DNA of 64,000 nt from Wolfiporia cocos. Taxonomy: Eukaryota > Basidiomycota > Agaricomycetes > Polyporales > Phaeolaceae. Location of the stretch: positions 3,162,001 through 3,226,000 of the forward strand of contig JACCLO010000004.1 in the NCBI GenBank assembly GCA_029448655.1, given 5' to 3'. Position 1 is the stretch's first letter. Every line of letters starts with the position of its first letter. A program made the translations under genes and the position numbers. This document shows, piece after piece, positions 25,501 to 35,579 of this stretch. Under the pieces are notes generated by a model. The model was not told where the DNA came from and did no database searches. It saw nothing but the letters and a program-made list of their open reading frames with translations.

Positions 25501-26749
25501 GTTGTTCTTGTTGATACGACACTGCGGTACCCAGCCCGACGCAGCTTTGGGCACTTGGCTGGCAGATATCTGCCTGTAGCCCCCAGCCATCTTTGCAAGA
25601 AATTGACAGAGTTCCATCATCAGCTGTATCATTAGATGAGGATATGAAGTGCGTCCCGTGCCGCTGCATCTATCCGGCCAGAAGCTTGCCAAGACGAGGT
25701 CAGATACGAGTGGGATTGGGTATGCTACGAGTAGCTTAGCCGCCGTACTTGAGGCACCGCGTTGTGCATCAGACAATCACTGATGATTCAGTTTGCCCCA
25801 CCCACTGACGCGGAAGTGACATCGTACCTTTCCGGCCGTGGACGTTGGGAACCGACAAGGGGACGGCTCCAACAGGCGCACCTTTGTAACGCAGAACAAT
25901 GGGCCTCGTTTGGCGCCGCATGCCGTTGTAATTTGCGCGAGCGTCGTCATACGCACCGTTGTTGTCGAAGCCACTAGCGGCGTGCGTCCACTATGAAAAT
26001 GGTGCACCACACGCGCAACAGCTCGCACGCCACCCACGCGATATCACTCCGTGATGATTTATACGCTTCTACTCATCTGCCCACCTTGTATCATCATGCT
26101 GTAATCGTACAGGCAGGGTGCACGGCCGTGATGAAGGCCGAATGGCGGGAACATGTGCCGTGCTGCACAAGGGAGATAAATGAAATCGTGAAGGCATCTG
26201 GACGGCAGCGGAACACCCGATATATGTGCGGGCGGCAGCGATTGGATCTCATGGCCCTCGGCCCGTGCCTGGGGCACACATTGGGGCCAGGGATTGCTGC
26301 GCAAACGTGTACCATCACAACAGCTGCTGTGGCGGCAATGACAGCGTCGGATAGGGTACACCCGCTGGGCACTGGGCGACAAAAACACCGCGTGAACAGG
26401 CACCGCCCTGGTCGACCCCGGGACGAGCGTTGCTGCAGCAGCCAAGGAAGAAGATGGAGACACTCTGGAGACCGCGAAGGCGTGGCCGAGGAACGTGAGC
26501 GTAAACGATCACGCTGCGGCGAAAATATCCGTGTGCTTTACGCGTATTCCGAGGAAGAGGGCTGCCACCAGGCTAGAGGTCCAGACGCGGCCGGGCGGAG
26601 CAAATAGCACGCCGCGAAGGTCGGTTGCAAGTGAATAGCGACAGGCACTGCTGGACGGTGCATCATGAATCCAAACGAGTACGATAGCGGACAACAGCTG
26701 TCACATCAATATCACAAAAGACAAGGATGTAGGAGAGACGGAGAGCCCA
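22525..26749. other. Gene-poor 4.2 kb stretch
   Basis: No gene I can support. Open frames up to about 190 codons occur on both strands (for example 24781-25353 + and 24508-24891 -), but they start at non-ATG codons, overlap each other antisense, and show no conserved motif or consistent splice sites. Base composition varies between AT-rich (23.4-24.4 kb) and GC-rich (26.0-26.6 kb). I see no terminal repeats or transposase motifs. The first few hundred bases should contain the PDX1 promoter. Confidence 0.45.
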
Positions 26750-27221
26750 TCAAAAGCCCTTTGATACCAACCACCGAATCACATCATGTTTCCAGCGTCC
26801 GCCGCTGAGGACGAGATGCTTTGACTTGATGGACTTTATTTTCATCCTGGCGGCCTCAGATGATTGGGGCGGGTGTAGCGTCTGTGCGAGATCGTGTGCA
26901 AGCGCCTGCGCATTGATGTGCGCGTGACACATCGATAGAAGACGTTAAGCGGGCCATCGCAGAGGATGTGAAACAGAGACGCACGTCGATGCTGCCCTCG
27001 ATGTTTCGGATCAGGGTGAGCTCCTTGGTGCCGCCGTTGCGGATATCCGTGTAGACGGGCATGGAGCCGCGGGTGTTGCGGGGGACATGGTACGGGAGGC
27101 GTGGGGCCTGTGCGGGCAGACTCGTGGGTGCTGCAAGGGCCGTGCGGGGGGCGGCAGCCTGAGAATAGGAGCGCGCTTGGCGTGCGGGAGTGGAAAGAAG
27201 GCACTGGAACAGCTTGGACAT
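26750..27221 (-). CDS. Mitochondrial large ribosomal subunit protein mL49 (Img2 family)
   Basis: Two exons. Exon 1 starts at ATG 27221 with a basic, Ser/Ala-rich import leader (MSKLFQCLLSTPARQARSYS), then the family core PRLPYHVPRNTRGSMPVYTD and GGTKELTLIRNIEGSID. A clean intron (GAC|gtgcgt ... gcgcag|GCG) joins to ALAHDLAQTLHPPQ and the conserved C-terminus HLVLSGGRWKHDVIRWLVSK before GF-stop at 26750. About 135 residues. Img2/mL49 is a mitoribosome large-subunit protein needed for mitochondrial translation. It is divergently arranged with gene X, 600 bases between start codons. Confidence 0.93.
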
Positions 27222-27725
27222 TTGACCGCGCTATTACAGATGCGACAAGATTAGGACCCGAGTTGCGCAGATCAGGATGCTGGCCGGGAATGGTCACCTC
27301 GGGGAGCAAAGTGGTGCGCGATAAGGAGCGGGGGGCGGAGCGGTGGTCTGATGGATGCGGTGCGCGGCAGAGACGCAGGCAGAAACCGCAAGTGCAGAGC
27401 GTGGAGGAAGAGCCGCAGAGTCTAACCAGGCGATGGGAGGCCGCGGAGATGAAAATGTGGCTGAGCCGGGTGGCGGGTGGCGGGACTCGGGCTCGCACCG
27501 ATCGCACACAGGCACGTCCTGGAGGCCGTTGATTCACGCCATATTGCAGGGATGTTCGCACCGCGTGCCGCCGCGTCGCAGCTGTATCTCCACCAAATCT
27601 GCCCGGCCGTTCTCGTCTCAGCTTGCATCCTGATTCATGCCCATCTCTGCCAATTTGCCCCAATCAGTCTCATGCCCGCCAGCCTACTTCCCTGGATCGG
27701 ATAAGCATGGGATGGGCGCCGTAAC

Positions 27726-27740
27726 TACGTCGCATTCATG
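27726..27740 (+). promoter_or_regulatory. Conserved upstream element of gene X
   Basis: The 15 bases TACGTCGCATTCATG also occur on the minus strand at 35565-35579, upstream of paralog X', at almost the same distance from the TATA box (about 37 bases here, 38 there). Conservation in an otherwise diverged promoter suggests a factor-binding site. Confidence 0.5.
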
Positions 27741-27776
27741 GATCCATTACGCAGTCGCCACGCCGGCCCCGCCTCC

Positions 27777-27783
27777 TATATAA
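27777..27783 (+). promoter_or_regulatory. TATA box of gene X
   Basis: TATATAA starts exactly 45 bases before the ATG at 27822, the same spacing as in paralog X'. This fixes the start at 27822 rather than the in-frame ATG at 27738, which lies upstream of the TATA. Confidence 0.7.
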
Positions 27784-27821
27784 CCCCCCCAGTCCCGCTC
27801 CGGTGCTTGTACCCTCCCACC

Positions 27822-28559
27822 ATGCATCCCTCCCCCCGCTACACCGACGAGCAGCGCTACTGTGCGCCCGGCCCCTCCAACTACATGGCGTACCACATCC
27901 GCCAGCCGTTCGTCGGCCAGCAGCAGCAGGCCTGGCCGCAGGCGCCGGACTCGTACCTATTCGGTGGCGCACAGTCCTCGAGCACCGACCTGCTCTCCTC
28001 CATGGCGCGCTGGTCGCTGGGCCCGCCGGACTTTCTGCTGCCATACCAGTACCACGGCGGAATCATCGAGCCACACGACCATCCGTCGCCAGATGCGGCC
28101 TGTGAGCTTCTTAGCCCCATCAATATTCAATTGTCTTCTTCTGACACCGGCCCAGTCTCGCCATCGCTCTCCGAGACGTCTTCCATCCACTCCTGGGAAA
28201 GCGACCCCTCGCCCGCGCCCGAGTTCACGCACGTCGTGTGCAACGCGCCACTAGTCGCGCCCGTCCCGCTGCCGTACCACTCGCCCACGTTCATGCAGTT
28301 CGACCTCCCGGACGACGACGAGGACCTCTCCCACCCTCCGTACACCGCGCGGCCGCACAAGCGGAAGCGCGAAGACGACACGGGCGCGGACGAGCTGCAC
28401 GCGCTGCCCGCCAAGCGCCGCTCGGTGCCCAGCCTAGAGCACCCGCGCTCGCAGCACGCATACACCCACCACCGCGCAGCACGGCAGTATTCCGCGATGC
28501 GCGACGGGCCCCTGCGCGGCTTCCCGGCGCCGGGGATGAAACAGGTTAGGCTGCGGTAG
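27822..28559 (+). CDS. Protein X: unrecognised nuclear-type protein, duplicated in this window
   Basis: Frame from ATG 27822 (accATGCAT) to TAG at 28557-28559, about 245 residues; family unknown to me. Visible features: a Gln/Tyr/Pro-rich N-terminus, the conserved block QAPDSYLFGGAQSSSTDL, CELLSPINIQLSSSD, an acidic LPDDDEDLSH, and basic clusters HKRKRED and LPAKRR that look like a bipartite nuclear localisation signal. A paralog, X', at 34751-35482 (-) keeps these blocks, so the family is under some constraint. Acidic, Pro/Ser-rich segments plus an NLS suggest a nuclear regulator; that is inference. A possible intron from 28544 (CAG|gttagg) to about 28641 would bypass the stop and add ALGRWQRAVLVAVPDWDA... 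ending at TGA 28779-28781. Confidence 0.75.
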   Translation: MHPSPRYTDEQRYCAPGPSNYMAYHIRQPFVGQQQQAWPQAPDSYLFGGAQSSSTDLLSSMARWSLGPPDFLLPYQYHGGIIEPHDHPSPDAACELLSPINIQLSSSDTGPVSPSLSETSSIHSWESDPSPAPEFTHVVCNAPLVAPVPLPYHSPTFMQFDLPDDDEDLSHPPYTARPHKRKREDDTGADELHALPAKRRSVPSLEHPRSQHAYTHHRAARQYSAMRDGPLRGFPAPGMKQVRLR

Positions 28560-28781
28560 CGCGCTATATGGAGAAGCTCGCCGAGTGTGAGACGGTGAGT
28601 ACTTTGGGCCTCAGGTGTCATTTGGGCTGCGGATCTGACAGGCCCTGGGCAGGTGGCAGCGCGCGCGGTGCTCGTCGCCGTTCCAGACTGGGATGCGTGC
28701 ACACGCCGTGACACGTACCGGGCAACGAGTTGGGGTTCTTTGGGAGCACCGTTGTACCTAGATTTCGCGCACATGTGCTGA

Positions 28782-29804
28782 TACGGAAGCCGCGGTGTGA
28801 TGACCCATGTTCCGCACGCAGCAGGCGTTCTCAGAGCCTTTGCCCCAGCGCCGCCGCCTGACTCGCTGACAGATGGAGATTGTCCGCTTACACATATATA
28901 AGCAGATGCCGATGCCGGGTGGATGTAGTGGCCGTATGACAATATAGATTGTGCGTGGCGCGAGCATGTCGCGCTCGGAGCAGAAAGGACACACGATGGG
29001 TGCACTAGTCCTCCCGGTGCGGTGCGCCCTATTCCAATTGCCACCGCCTGTGCATTTGTCGAATACCGCGGCTTGCAATTGTGCTGTGCCCGCCCCGTGA
29101 CTCCCGCCGTGCCGACGTCATCGCGCCGCCGGCAGTCCCAAGCGCTCGCTCGCCTACCGACCGATCGTCGTCCCTGATTCATGTCTCTTGCACACAAACT
29201 CCTCTGTCGGGTCTCCTCCAAGCCATCAAACGCTGAGACATCAAACACAAAGGACGACATGCCAGGCGCAGAGCCCAGAGACCAACTCAAGGCATTCATT
29301 GCTGTGCGCGCCGCACCGCCGAGAGAATCCGTAGGCTGACGCACGGGACAGGAGGACCCCGACTCGCGGTATACATTCGATAGCGAGCGCGGCGCGCCGC
29401 AGTCCGAGATATGCAGGGAAGGGCGAGAGAAGGGCCGCAAGTGCATCACGGTGCGTGTCCGCCGCCGCTGCGGTGTGCGTGTCTGGCTCAGATCGCGTCC
29501 GCGGCAATGTTGCTGTCCAGCTGGCGATGCATTCGACGGAGATGTTTGCGGCGATGCAGGTGCGCTCGCGACAAAGATCTGTGGCTGCTGGTGGCCGGGT
29601 GTCCCTGATCGCGATCCGCAGGCGCAAGGGTTCTTCTGTGCACTACCCATGGACCCGAGCCGGACACACATGGAATGCAGGCGCATACCAAAGGCATGAT
29701 CGTGTAACACCATCCGTCGCGCTGTCATGTATCATACAGTATTACATCAAACGAACGGACGCTTCGACCGCTCCGAGCGCGCGGCCCCGCACGAACCGCT
29801 GCCG
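28782..29804. other. Convergent 3' intergenic region after gene X
   Basis: About 1 kb between gene X (+) and the Arg/Ser-rich gene (-). A 533-codon frame on the minus strand (28127-29728) crosses this region and runs antisense through gene X, but it has no conserved motif, so I treat it as a by-product of GC-rich sequence. No other gene supported. Confidence 0.45.
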
Positions 29805-31621
29805 TCACGCCGTCTCGCCAACGCGCACGTAATCTATCCCAAACTGTCCCACCCGGGCCTTCTCCAGCTGTGCGTCGGCGACGGCTCGCCGGTTCTCCGC
29901 AGCGCGCAGATCCAGCGCAGCGAGCTCGAGCTCGTAGAACGCCCGCCGGGTGCTCTTGGAGATGGACGCGTACTCCGTCGCGAGGCGCACCCGCTGCGCG
30001 CGCAGACGTCCGATCTGCAGCGGAACATAGTCAGCCACGCGCCGGCGAGACGTGGCGACACGGTCACACACCTCGTCCAGGCACAGCGCTAGGGGGTCGC
30101 CCTTCTGCGGCTGCGGTGGATTGTACTTGGGGATCGCCGGCACGAAGCCCGGCTCGGTGCGCGCGGACGCGTCTGGCGCTGTGTTGGGGGTCGATGCCGG
30201 CTCGTTCATGCCACGTCTGTCGCCCCGGCGCCGCGCCCATTCCGGTGTTGGTTTGGGAGGGAGGTTGGACCCGGGGCGTGGCGTACGAGGCGTGCGGGGC
30301 GAAGAAGGCGTCGGCGGCGTCGGCGCATAGTTACGCGGGCCCACCGGGGGCGAGCGAGATCTATGACGGTGCAGTTGTTGGACGGGGGGCGGTGGCGGCG
30401 GAGGAGAATCCGGCACAGGCTTCTTGGGTGAGGGCGACCGTTCTGGCATCTTGACGTCCCCGTCGTCGTCTGGCTTCGGTTCTTCTGTCTCCTTCATCTT
30501 GCCCTTTTCTTCCGCGCGCACGGGTATGGGAGACGCGATGCATTCTTCCGGCTGCTCGTCCTTGATCGGCGGCAAAGAAGGTGCTCTGCTCTCAGGGCTC
30601 TCGGTTTTCACCCGCAAAGGAGGAGAGACTTCGCGGGGCGGTGCCTGGGGTATAGGTAGTCGATGCGGCTTCCGCACGGGTGAGGCGGTGTCGCTGCGTT
30701 TTGGTTCTGAATCCGTCGAGTCATCCCTACGTGAAGAGCCCTTCCTCGCCGGCGGACTCGGGCTGCGGCTGTATCGCGGTCTGCCTCTTGGTCGGTCCGG
30801 GCTGGCGGTGGACGCGTCGCGAGATCTGCTGCGTCGGGGGAACGGGCGGTGACCCGTCCTCCGTGGACTCACACGGCCTCCAAATCTTGAGTCGCGATGC
30901 GGTGGTGTTCGGTTACGGAACGGCCCTGGTCGCGTAGACGAGCCAGGTGATGATGGCCGACTGTATGGTCGTGAGACAGGCGTGTGTGCCCGTGTGTCAG
31001 GCGAAGCTGGAGTACGTCCCCGCACACCGGGCGAGCGAGGGCTGCGCGTCCGAGTAGGTGCTGCCCAGGACGGTCCATCAAGTCAGTAGAAAGCACAGCC
31101 GAGCGAGACTCACCCATCCGGCGCGGCGGAGACTTGTCAGGGCGCGATGTCCACGTCCGCTCAGGCTCGTCCCGCGGTCGCTCACGCCTGTATCTCCGGT
31201 CTTCCCGCCCGTCGCGATACCGCGACGGGCTGTACTCCCGGTCGCGCCGCCCGTACGGATCCCAGTCCCACCGCCGCATCCTGTCGGCCTCCCACTCGGG
31301 GCGCACCTGCTCGCCGGGCCTGTGTCTGTCGTCCGCGGCGCGCCAGTCACGCTCCCAGTAGTCAGCATAGCGCTCGCCCTCCCTGTATGGCGCGACGTAG
31401 CTGTCCGCGGTGGGCCGCGCACGGTAGGAGTCGCCGGCGCGCGGAGGGACGTACGAGTCGGCTGCGTACCTGCCGCGCGGCGAGCGGGGCGCGTAGACGT
31501 CGTGCTCGCGGTAGCGGTCTGGGTGCGGCATGGGGGGTCGTCCGTGCGGGGGTCTGTAGTCTGGAGGATAACGGCTTGGAGAGTGGCCACCAAAGATAGG
31601 TTTTGACGGCAGCTGGCTCAT
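29805..31621 (-). CDS. Arg/Ser/Pro-rich disordered protein with a helical C-terminus
   Basis: Two exons, about 585 residues. Exon 1 (ATG 31621) is very rich in Arg, Tyr, Asp and Pro (SPSRYRDGREDRRYRRERPR). An intron at 31061-31113 (G|gtgagt...gggcag|CA) restores the frame as RMAPTRTRSPRSPG. Exon 2 has RS/SP repeats (RRSRSRDAST, RSRSPPVGPRN), a Pro run (DSPPPPPPPVQQLH), then a compact C-terminal region of about 110 residues (LCLDEVCDRVATSRRRVADY, RRAFYELELAALDLRAAENR) likely to form a coiled coil or helical bundle. Stop at 29805. RS-type composition suggests RNA processing or another nuclear role, by composition only; I recognise no family. Confidence 0.75.
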
Positions 31622-32463
31622 TGATTGGGGAACAAGGACAGCGCGCTCCCGGGACCAGACGTAGCAGCTAGCAGAAAATGCGAGAAAGTGTCAGATTTCG
31701 AGAATAAAAAGGTGTACACGAGGACCCAGAAGTCGTAAGAGCAGCCAAAGTCGAGATCGTGGATCTGTCGTGAACCGTCAAGCAAGTGGCTTTGTTGCGG
31801 CTTGTTTACCAAAGGCTTCTTCGACTCAACGCCCGTCGTTTGCCTTTTCTGGGCGGCGTTGTACCTCGGCCTCCAATTGATCTTAGTCATTGCAGCCTGG
31901 CTCAGAGTTCGTTCCGCAGCCGTTTGGGCTTATGTCGTGCTATACATTCAACTCGTCTTTAATCTATGGACGCGCATTCAGCTTCATGTTAACGAGATTT
32001 GTCTCGCCGGAGTGTTCTAATGGCGAAGTACTGGCAGTGGTCGCCGTTTAGGTCTCATGTCAAGATGCATACAGGAACCTCCAAACGTTTTATTATGGGC
32101 AAGCCTTGTTTGCGGGCGGTCCGGGCGACTCCCGTGATCCACCGGTCACAGGTGCATTCCTTACCAGTAGCGACGGTCAGGTGTTCCCGCCTCCTAATCG
32201 CTGCGATAAGTGGCGGGGTCACATCATCGAACCTCCTCTATCGCTTGTTGTAATGCTGGGGCCTCTCGAATCCCCGCCAAGTTCCCCTGTGCCTGCCGTG
32301 TTCCTGAATGAGGGCGGCCATATCGATACCGCCTCGGAACTTACGCATATTGCTGACGGCAGCCCAAGTGCCGGGATTGCAACCACTGACATACCATTCC
32401 GCCGTCATAGCGGCGAAGTGCTGCGACGGCGCGGCGAAACCGCCGGTGTCTGGCCGAGACGTC
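31622..32463. other. Bidirectional promoter region between the RS-rich gene and MFS copy A'
   Basis: 842 bases between divergent start codons. A short hydrophobic frame at 31802-32020 has no ATG and is rejected as a gene. Upstream of A' the frame stays open back to about 32308 without similarity to the N-terminus of copy A, so an alternative 5' exon for A' cannot be excluded. Confidence 0.4.
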
Positions 32464-34483
32464 ATGATCTCAGACATCCAGGAAGTGATTGAACTTGACA
32501 CTATTGAAGAGATTCTAGGTGAAGGATCGGAGAGCGTCCGCGCAGCCGCAAGTGCATTGAAAGCTCAAGGCGATGCGACCACGAAAGGGAGCGATGTCGA
32601 GAATGCTCCTGGTACATATACTAGTTCAGTGGGCCCCTCTGAGAGGGCTGCCGAGATAGAGAAATCTCCCGTACAGCTGAAGAAAAATCGCTGGCATGGA
32701 AAAGTGCATCTTGCTGCATTGTGCTACCAATACTTCCTTGAGGGATGGAACGACGGCTCCCTCGGACCTTTGTTACCTAGATTACAGAGTCACTACAAGG
32801 TGTGTCACACATGCCTTCAGATAAATCGATGCTTTTCCTTGAGGAAGTTGATTGAATGGCTAGATTGGCTTTGACGTCATCTCTCTGCTCTTCGTGTTCA
32901 TGGCCCTAGTAAGTATGTAGATTTTCTCTTAGATCGGCGGGGTCACAATCAGCTACATTTCAGGGCTTCATCGGTGGCGCCATGGCTAATGTATACCTTA
33001 ATCACTACATCGGGTTTGGGAAGGTGTGTTCTTATGTCGACATTCATATGCATCCTGCATCACTAAGGATGCTTGGCAGGTCGTTGTACTAGGTAAATAT
33101 GTCGTCCCCTGCGATTGTGGTTCCATACAGACAAGAACAGGTGCTACCCTTCAATTGGTAGGGTACATTATGATTGCCCCAGGCGGTCCGTTTCCCGTTA
33201 TGTGTGCTGGGGTCACGTTTGCCGGGTTTGGCATTGCAATGCAAATGGCCCAAGCAAACGGGTTTGTTGGTAGCCTTTCAGGCAACACGAGGCTGAAATT
33301 CGGCATTTTGCACTCATGCTATGGTGCGCCACCTTGGTCCATTCTCACTTCCACTCGAAGGAGGCTATACGTGTTTTCTATAGGTCTTGGTGCATTTGTC
33401 TCCCCCTTAGTTGCAACGCATTTTGCCAGTGCGCCACATTGGTCATATCATTACTTGATTGCGGCATGCATTGCGGTGAGCAACGTCGTCATTCTCGCCA
33501 GCGTGTTTCGGTTCAGAAATCAGGACGGTGAGCTGAGCTCTGCTCCTGTTACTCGTACTACATACGTATGATTTCAGACGTCATGGCAGAAGCTGGGGAA
33601 GCTCCAACAGAGATCAGCACGTCGAGCTCCAACGATAACCTTTACCATCAAATCTTACGTCTCAAAGAGGTTCACTTACTTTCATTATTCTGCCTGATAT
33701 ACGTCGGCGTCGAGGTTTCAATTGGAGGTGAGCAGTATGTGTAGCGTAACTGATCGGTTTGAAGTTCATATGAATAGGATGGATTGTGACATTCATCGAA
33801 GACAAACGTGGGGGAGGTTCCAGTGCTGGGTACATTTCGTCAGGATTTTTCGGCGGTACGCAACTGATTAGTTCACTGAGTACGATACCGATCAAAGGTC
33901 TTGACAGGACTGATGCTCGGTCGCATCGTTTTGATGTGGCTAAACCACAAGGCGAGTCAGTTACCGGTCAGTGACTCACAGCTGAGGCCCTGATACCAAT
34001 GGTGGCACGCAGCTCGGCGAACGATGGTCCATCATTGTTTATGGTCTTGTGGTCATAGGGTAAATTGTCTGACTAAATTCGTCGCTTCTGCTGACCTAGA
34101 CATAACAAGGCTTGAGATCACTGTCTGGGTCGTACCATCCCTTGTAGAGAACGCAGTTGCGGTCGCTGTGGTCGGCCTTCTTCTGGGCCCCATGTATCCG
34201 ATCATGATGAACCACTCGACATCAATCCTACCGAAGTGGCTTCGTACAGGCTCCATGGGATACATTGCCGGAATCGGTCAGACAGGGTCCGCCGTCCTGC
34301 CTCTGTTGACCGGTGTGCTGGCATCTAAGTTAGGGATTGGCGCCATGCAACCTCTGTGCGTGGCCTCTGGATACGTACTGAGCAGCTTCCCTCATGCAAG
34401 CATACGTGCACAGTGTCATCTCGATGATGTCGACAATGATCGTCATATGGGCAATGGTCCCAAGGACACGACGCGTTGAATGA
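32464..34483 (+). CDS. MFS transporter, BSC6/FHS-like, copy A'
   Basis: Paralog of the transporter at 5910-8127, in the opposite orientation and with matching exon junctions. ATG at 32464 (MISDIQEVIELDTIEEIL); the shared block EVIEL begins here, whereas copy A has a longer leader. Membrane segments follow: LHLAALCYQYFLEGWNDG, ISLLFVFMALGFIGGAMANV, VVVLGATLQLVGYIMIAPG, FPVMCAGVTFAGFGIAMQMA, YHYLIAACIAVSNVVILASV, LLSLFCLIYVGVEVSIGG, VENAVAVAVVGLLLGPMYPI, GYIAGIGQTGSAVLPLLTG. The last intron (CCTCT|gtgcgt...gtgcacag|TGTC) gives the ending MSTMIVIWAMVPRTRRVE and TGA at 34481-34483. All donors I checked are GT, unlike copy A. The gene looks functional; substrate unknown. Confidence 0.85.
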
Positions 34484-34750
34484 AAATTGCATGATCTACT
34501 ATGCATTAATACCGTATGCTCCACAACCTAGGTTCTACGCCTCTTGTTACTGTATATTACTTACTGATTTAAGCGTACAGCCTGACCGTCCACCCTCGAG
34601 CTCCAATCTGTCCACCTTTGAAATTCGATAGCGCTTCCCCTTGCGTTCCTGTGTTAACCGCCGGCCCACCGGCGATATTTTCCGCATCTATATACCACAG
34701 AATGGGTCGTCTCTGCTCCAACAGCTCTGCTGCATAGCCCAATTCGACCG

Positions 34751-35482
34751 TTATTGTGTATCTGTGGGCAGACAGTACCGCGCTTGTTGCCCATCCCAAT
34801 GTGGTATGCACGATATTGGACTTGTCATTGCGGCAGGCATTGCTAGAGAGACAACCGGCACAGTGTTTTCCCCTACGCGGCGCTTGGCAGGCAGCTCGTC
34901 CGCCCCCGTGTCATCTTCGCGTCTCCGTTTGTGCGGCAGCGTGGTGTGGGCGAGGCCCTCGTCGTCATCCGGAAGATCGATCTGCATGAGTGCGGGCGAG
35001 TGGCACGGCAGTGGCACCGGTGCAACTAGTGGCGCATTGCACTCGACGTGCGTGAACTCTGACGCGGGCGAGGGGTCGATGTCCCAGGAATGGATGCCAG
35101 AAGTCTCGAAGACCGGTGGCAAGACCGGTGGCAAGACCGGTGACCCGCGGTCAGAAGAAGACAACTGAATATTGATGGGGCTAAGGAGCTCACAGGCCGC
35201 ATCTAGAGACGGATGGTCGTGTGATTCGGTGGTACCGCCGTTATATTGAATCGTCAGCACATTGTCCGATTGGCCCAGTGGCCACAATGCCTCTGAGGAG
35301 AACAGGTCGGTGCTCGATGACTGTGCGCCACCAAATAGGTATGAGTCTGGCGCTTGTGGCCAGGCCTGTGGCCCGGGCTGCTGGCCGACGAACGGCTGGC
35401 TAATGGTGTGGCCCAGATAGCTAGAGGGATCCGACGCATAGTAGCGCTGTTCGTTGGTGTAGTGGCAGGAGGAGGGGTTCAT
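34751..35482 (-). CDS. Protein X': paralog of protein X with a diverged C-terminus
   Basis: Single frame from ATG 35482 to the stop at 34751, 243 residues. It shares with protein X the blocks QPFVGQQ, QAPDSYLFGGAQSSSTDL, CELLSPINIQLSSSD, CNAPLVAPVPLP, DLPDDDE, REDDTGADEL and PAKRR. Homology stops right after PAKRR; the remaining tail (RVGENTVPVVSLAMPAAMTS...) is unrelated to that of X, so the duplication break or a later frameshift lies there. A short in-frame repeat (VLPPVLPPV) comes from a 12-base tandem repeat at 35109-35144. Its promoter resembles that of X. It is convergent with MFS copy A' (267 bases between stops). Confidence 0.72.
   Translation of the reverse strand: MNPSSCHYTNEQRYYASDPSSYLGHTISQPFVGQQPGPQAWPQAPDSYLFGGAQSSSTDLFSSEALWPLGQSDNVLTIQYNGGTTESHDHPSLDAACELLSPINIQLSSSDRGSPVLPPVLPPVFETSGIHSWDIDPSPASEFTHVECNAPLVAPVPLPCHSPALMQIDLPDDDEGLAHTTLPHKRRREDDTGADELPAKRRVGENTVPVVSLAMPAAMTSPISCIPHWDGQQARYCLPTDTQ
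35109..35144. repeat. Three tandem 12-base units inside X'
   Basis: Units aagaccggtggc, aagaccggtggc and aagaccggtgac in a row. On the coding (minus) strand they read as Pro/Val/Leu repeats, keeping the frame. The corresponding part of protein X lacks the expansion. Confidence 0.8.
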
Positions 35483-35520
35483 GGTGGGCGAGTATCAGAA
35501 ATGGGGAGGGTCTGGGAGGA

Positions 35521-35527
35521 TTATATA
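35521..35527 (-). promoter_or_regulatory. TATA box of gene X'
   Basis: TATATAA on the minus strand, 45 bases upstream of the ATG at 35482, exactly as in gene X. Confidence 0.7.
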
Positions 35528-35564
35528 GGAGACGGCCTCGGCCTGGTGGCTGCGCAAATGCAAT

Positions 35565-35579
35565 CATGAATGCGACGTA
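35565..35579 (-). promoter_or_regulatory. Conserved upstream element of gene X'
   Basis: TACGTCGCATTCATG on the minus strand, identical to 27726-27740 upstream of gene X. Further upstream, the motif TTCTCGTCTCAGCT (around 35635-35650 here, around 27610 there) is shared too. Confidence 0.5.

Noticed and set aside
28127..29728. 533-codon open frame on the minus strand
   Set aside because: Runs antisense through gene X, has no conserved motif, and its length is explained by GC-rich composition. Gene X has a TATA box and a paralog; this frame has neither.
31802..32020. 72-codon hydrophobic frame resembling a small membrane protein
   Set aside because: Starts at TTG with no ATG and no splice context; lies in a promoter region.
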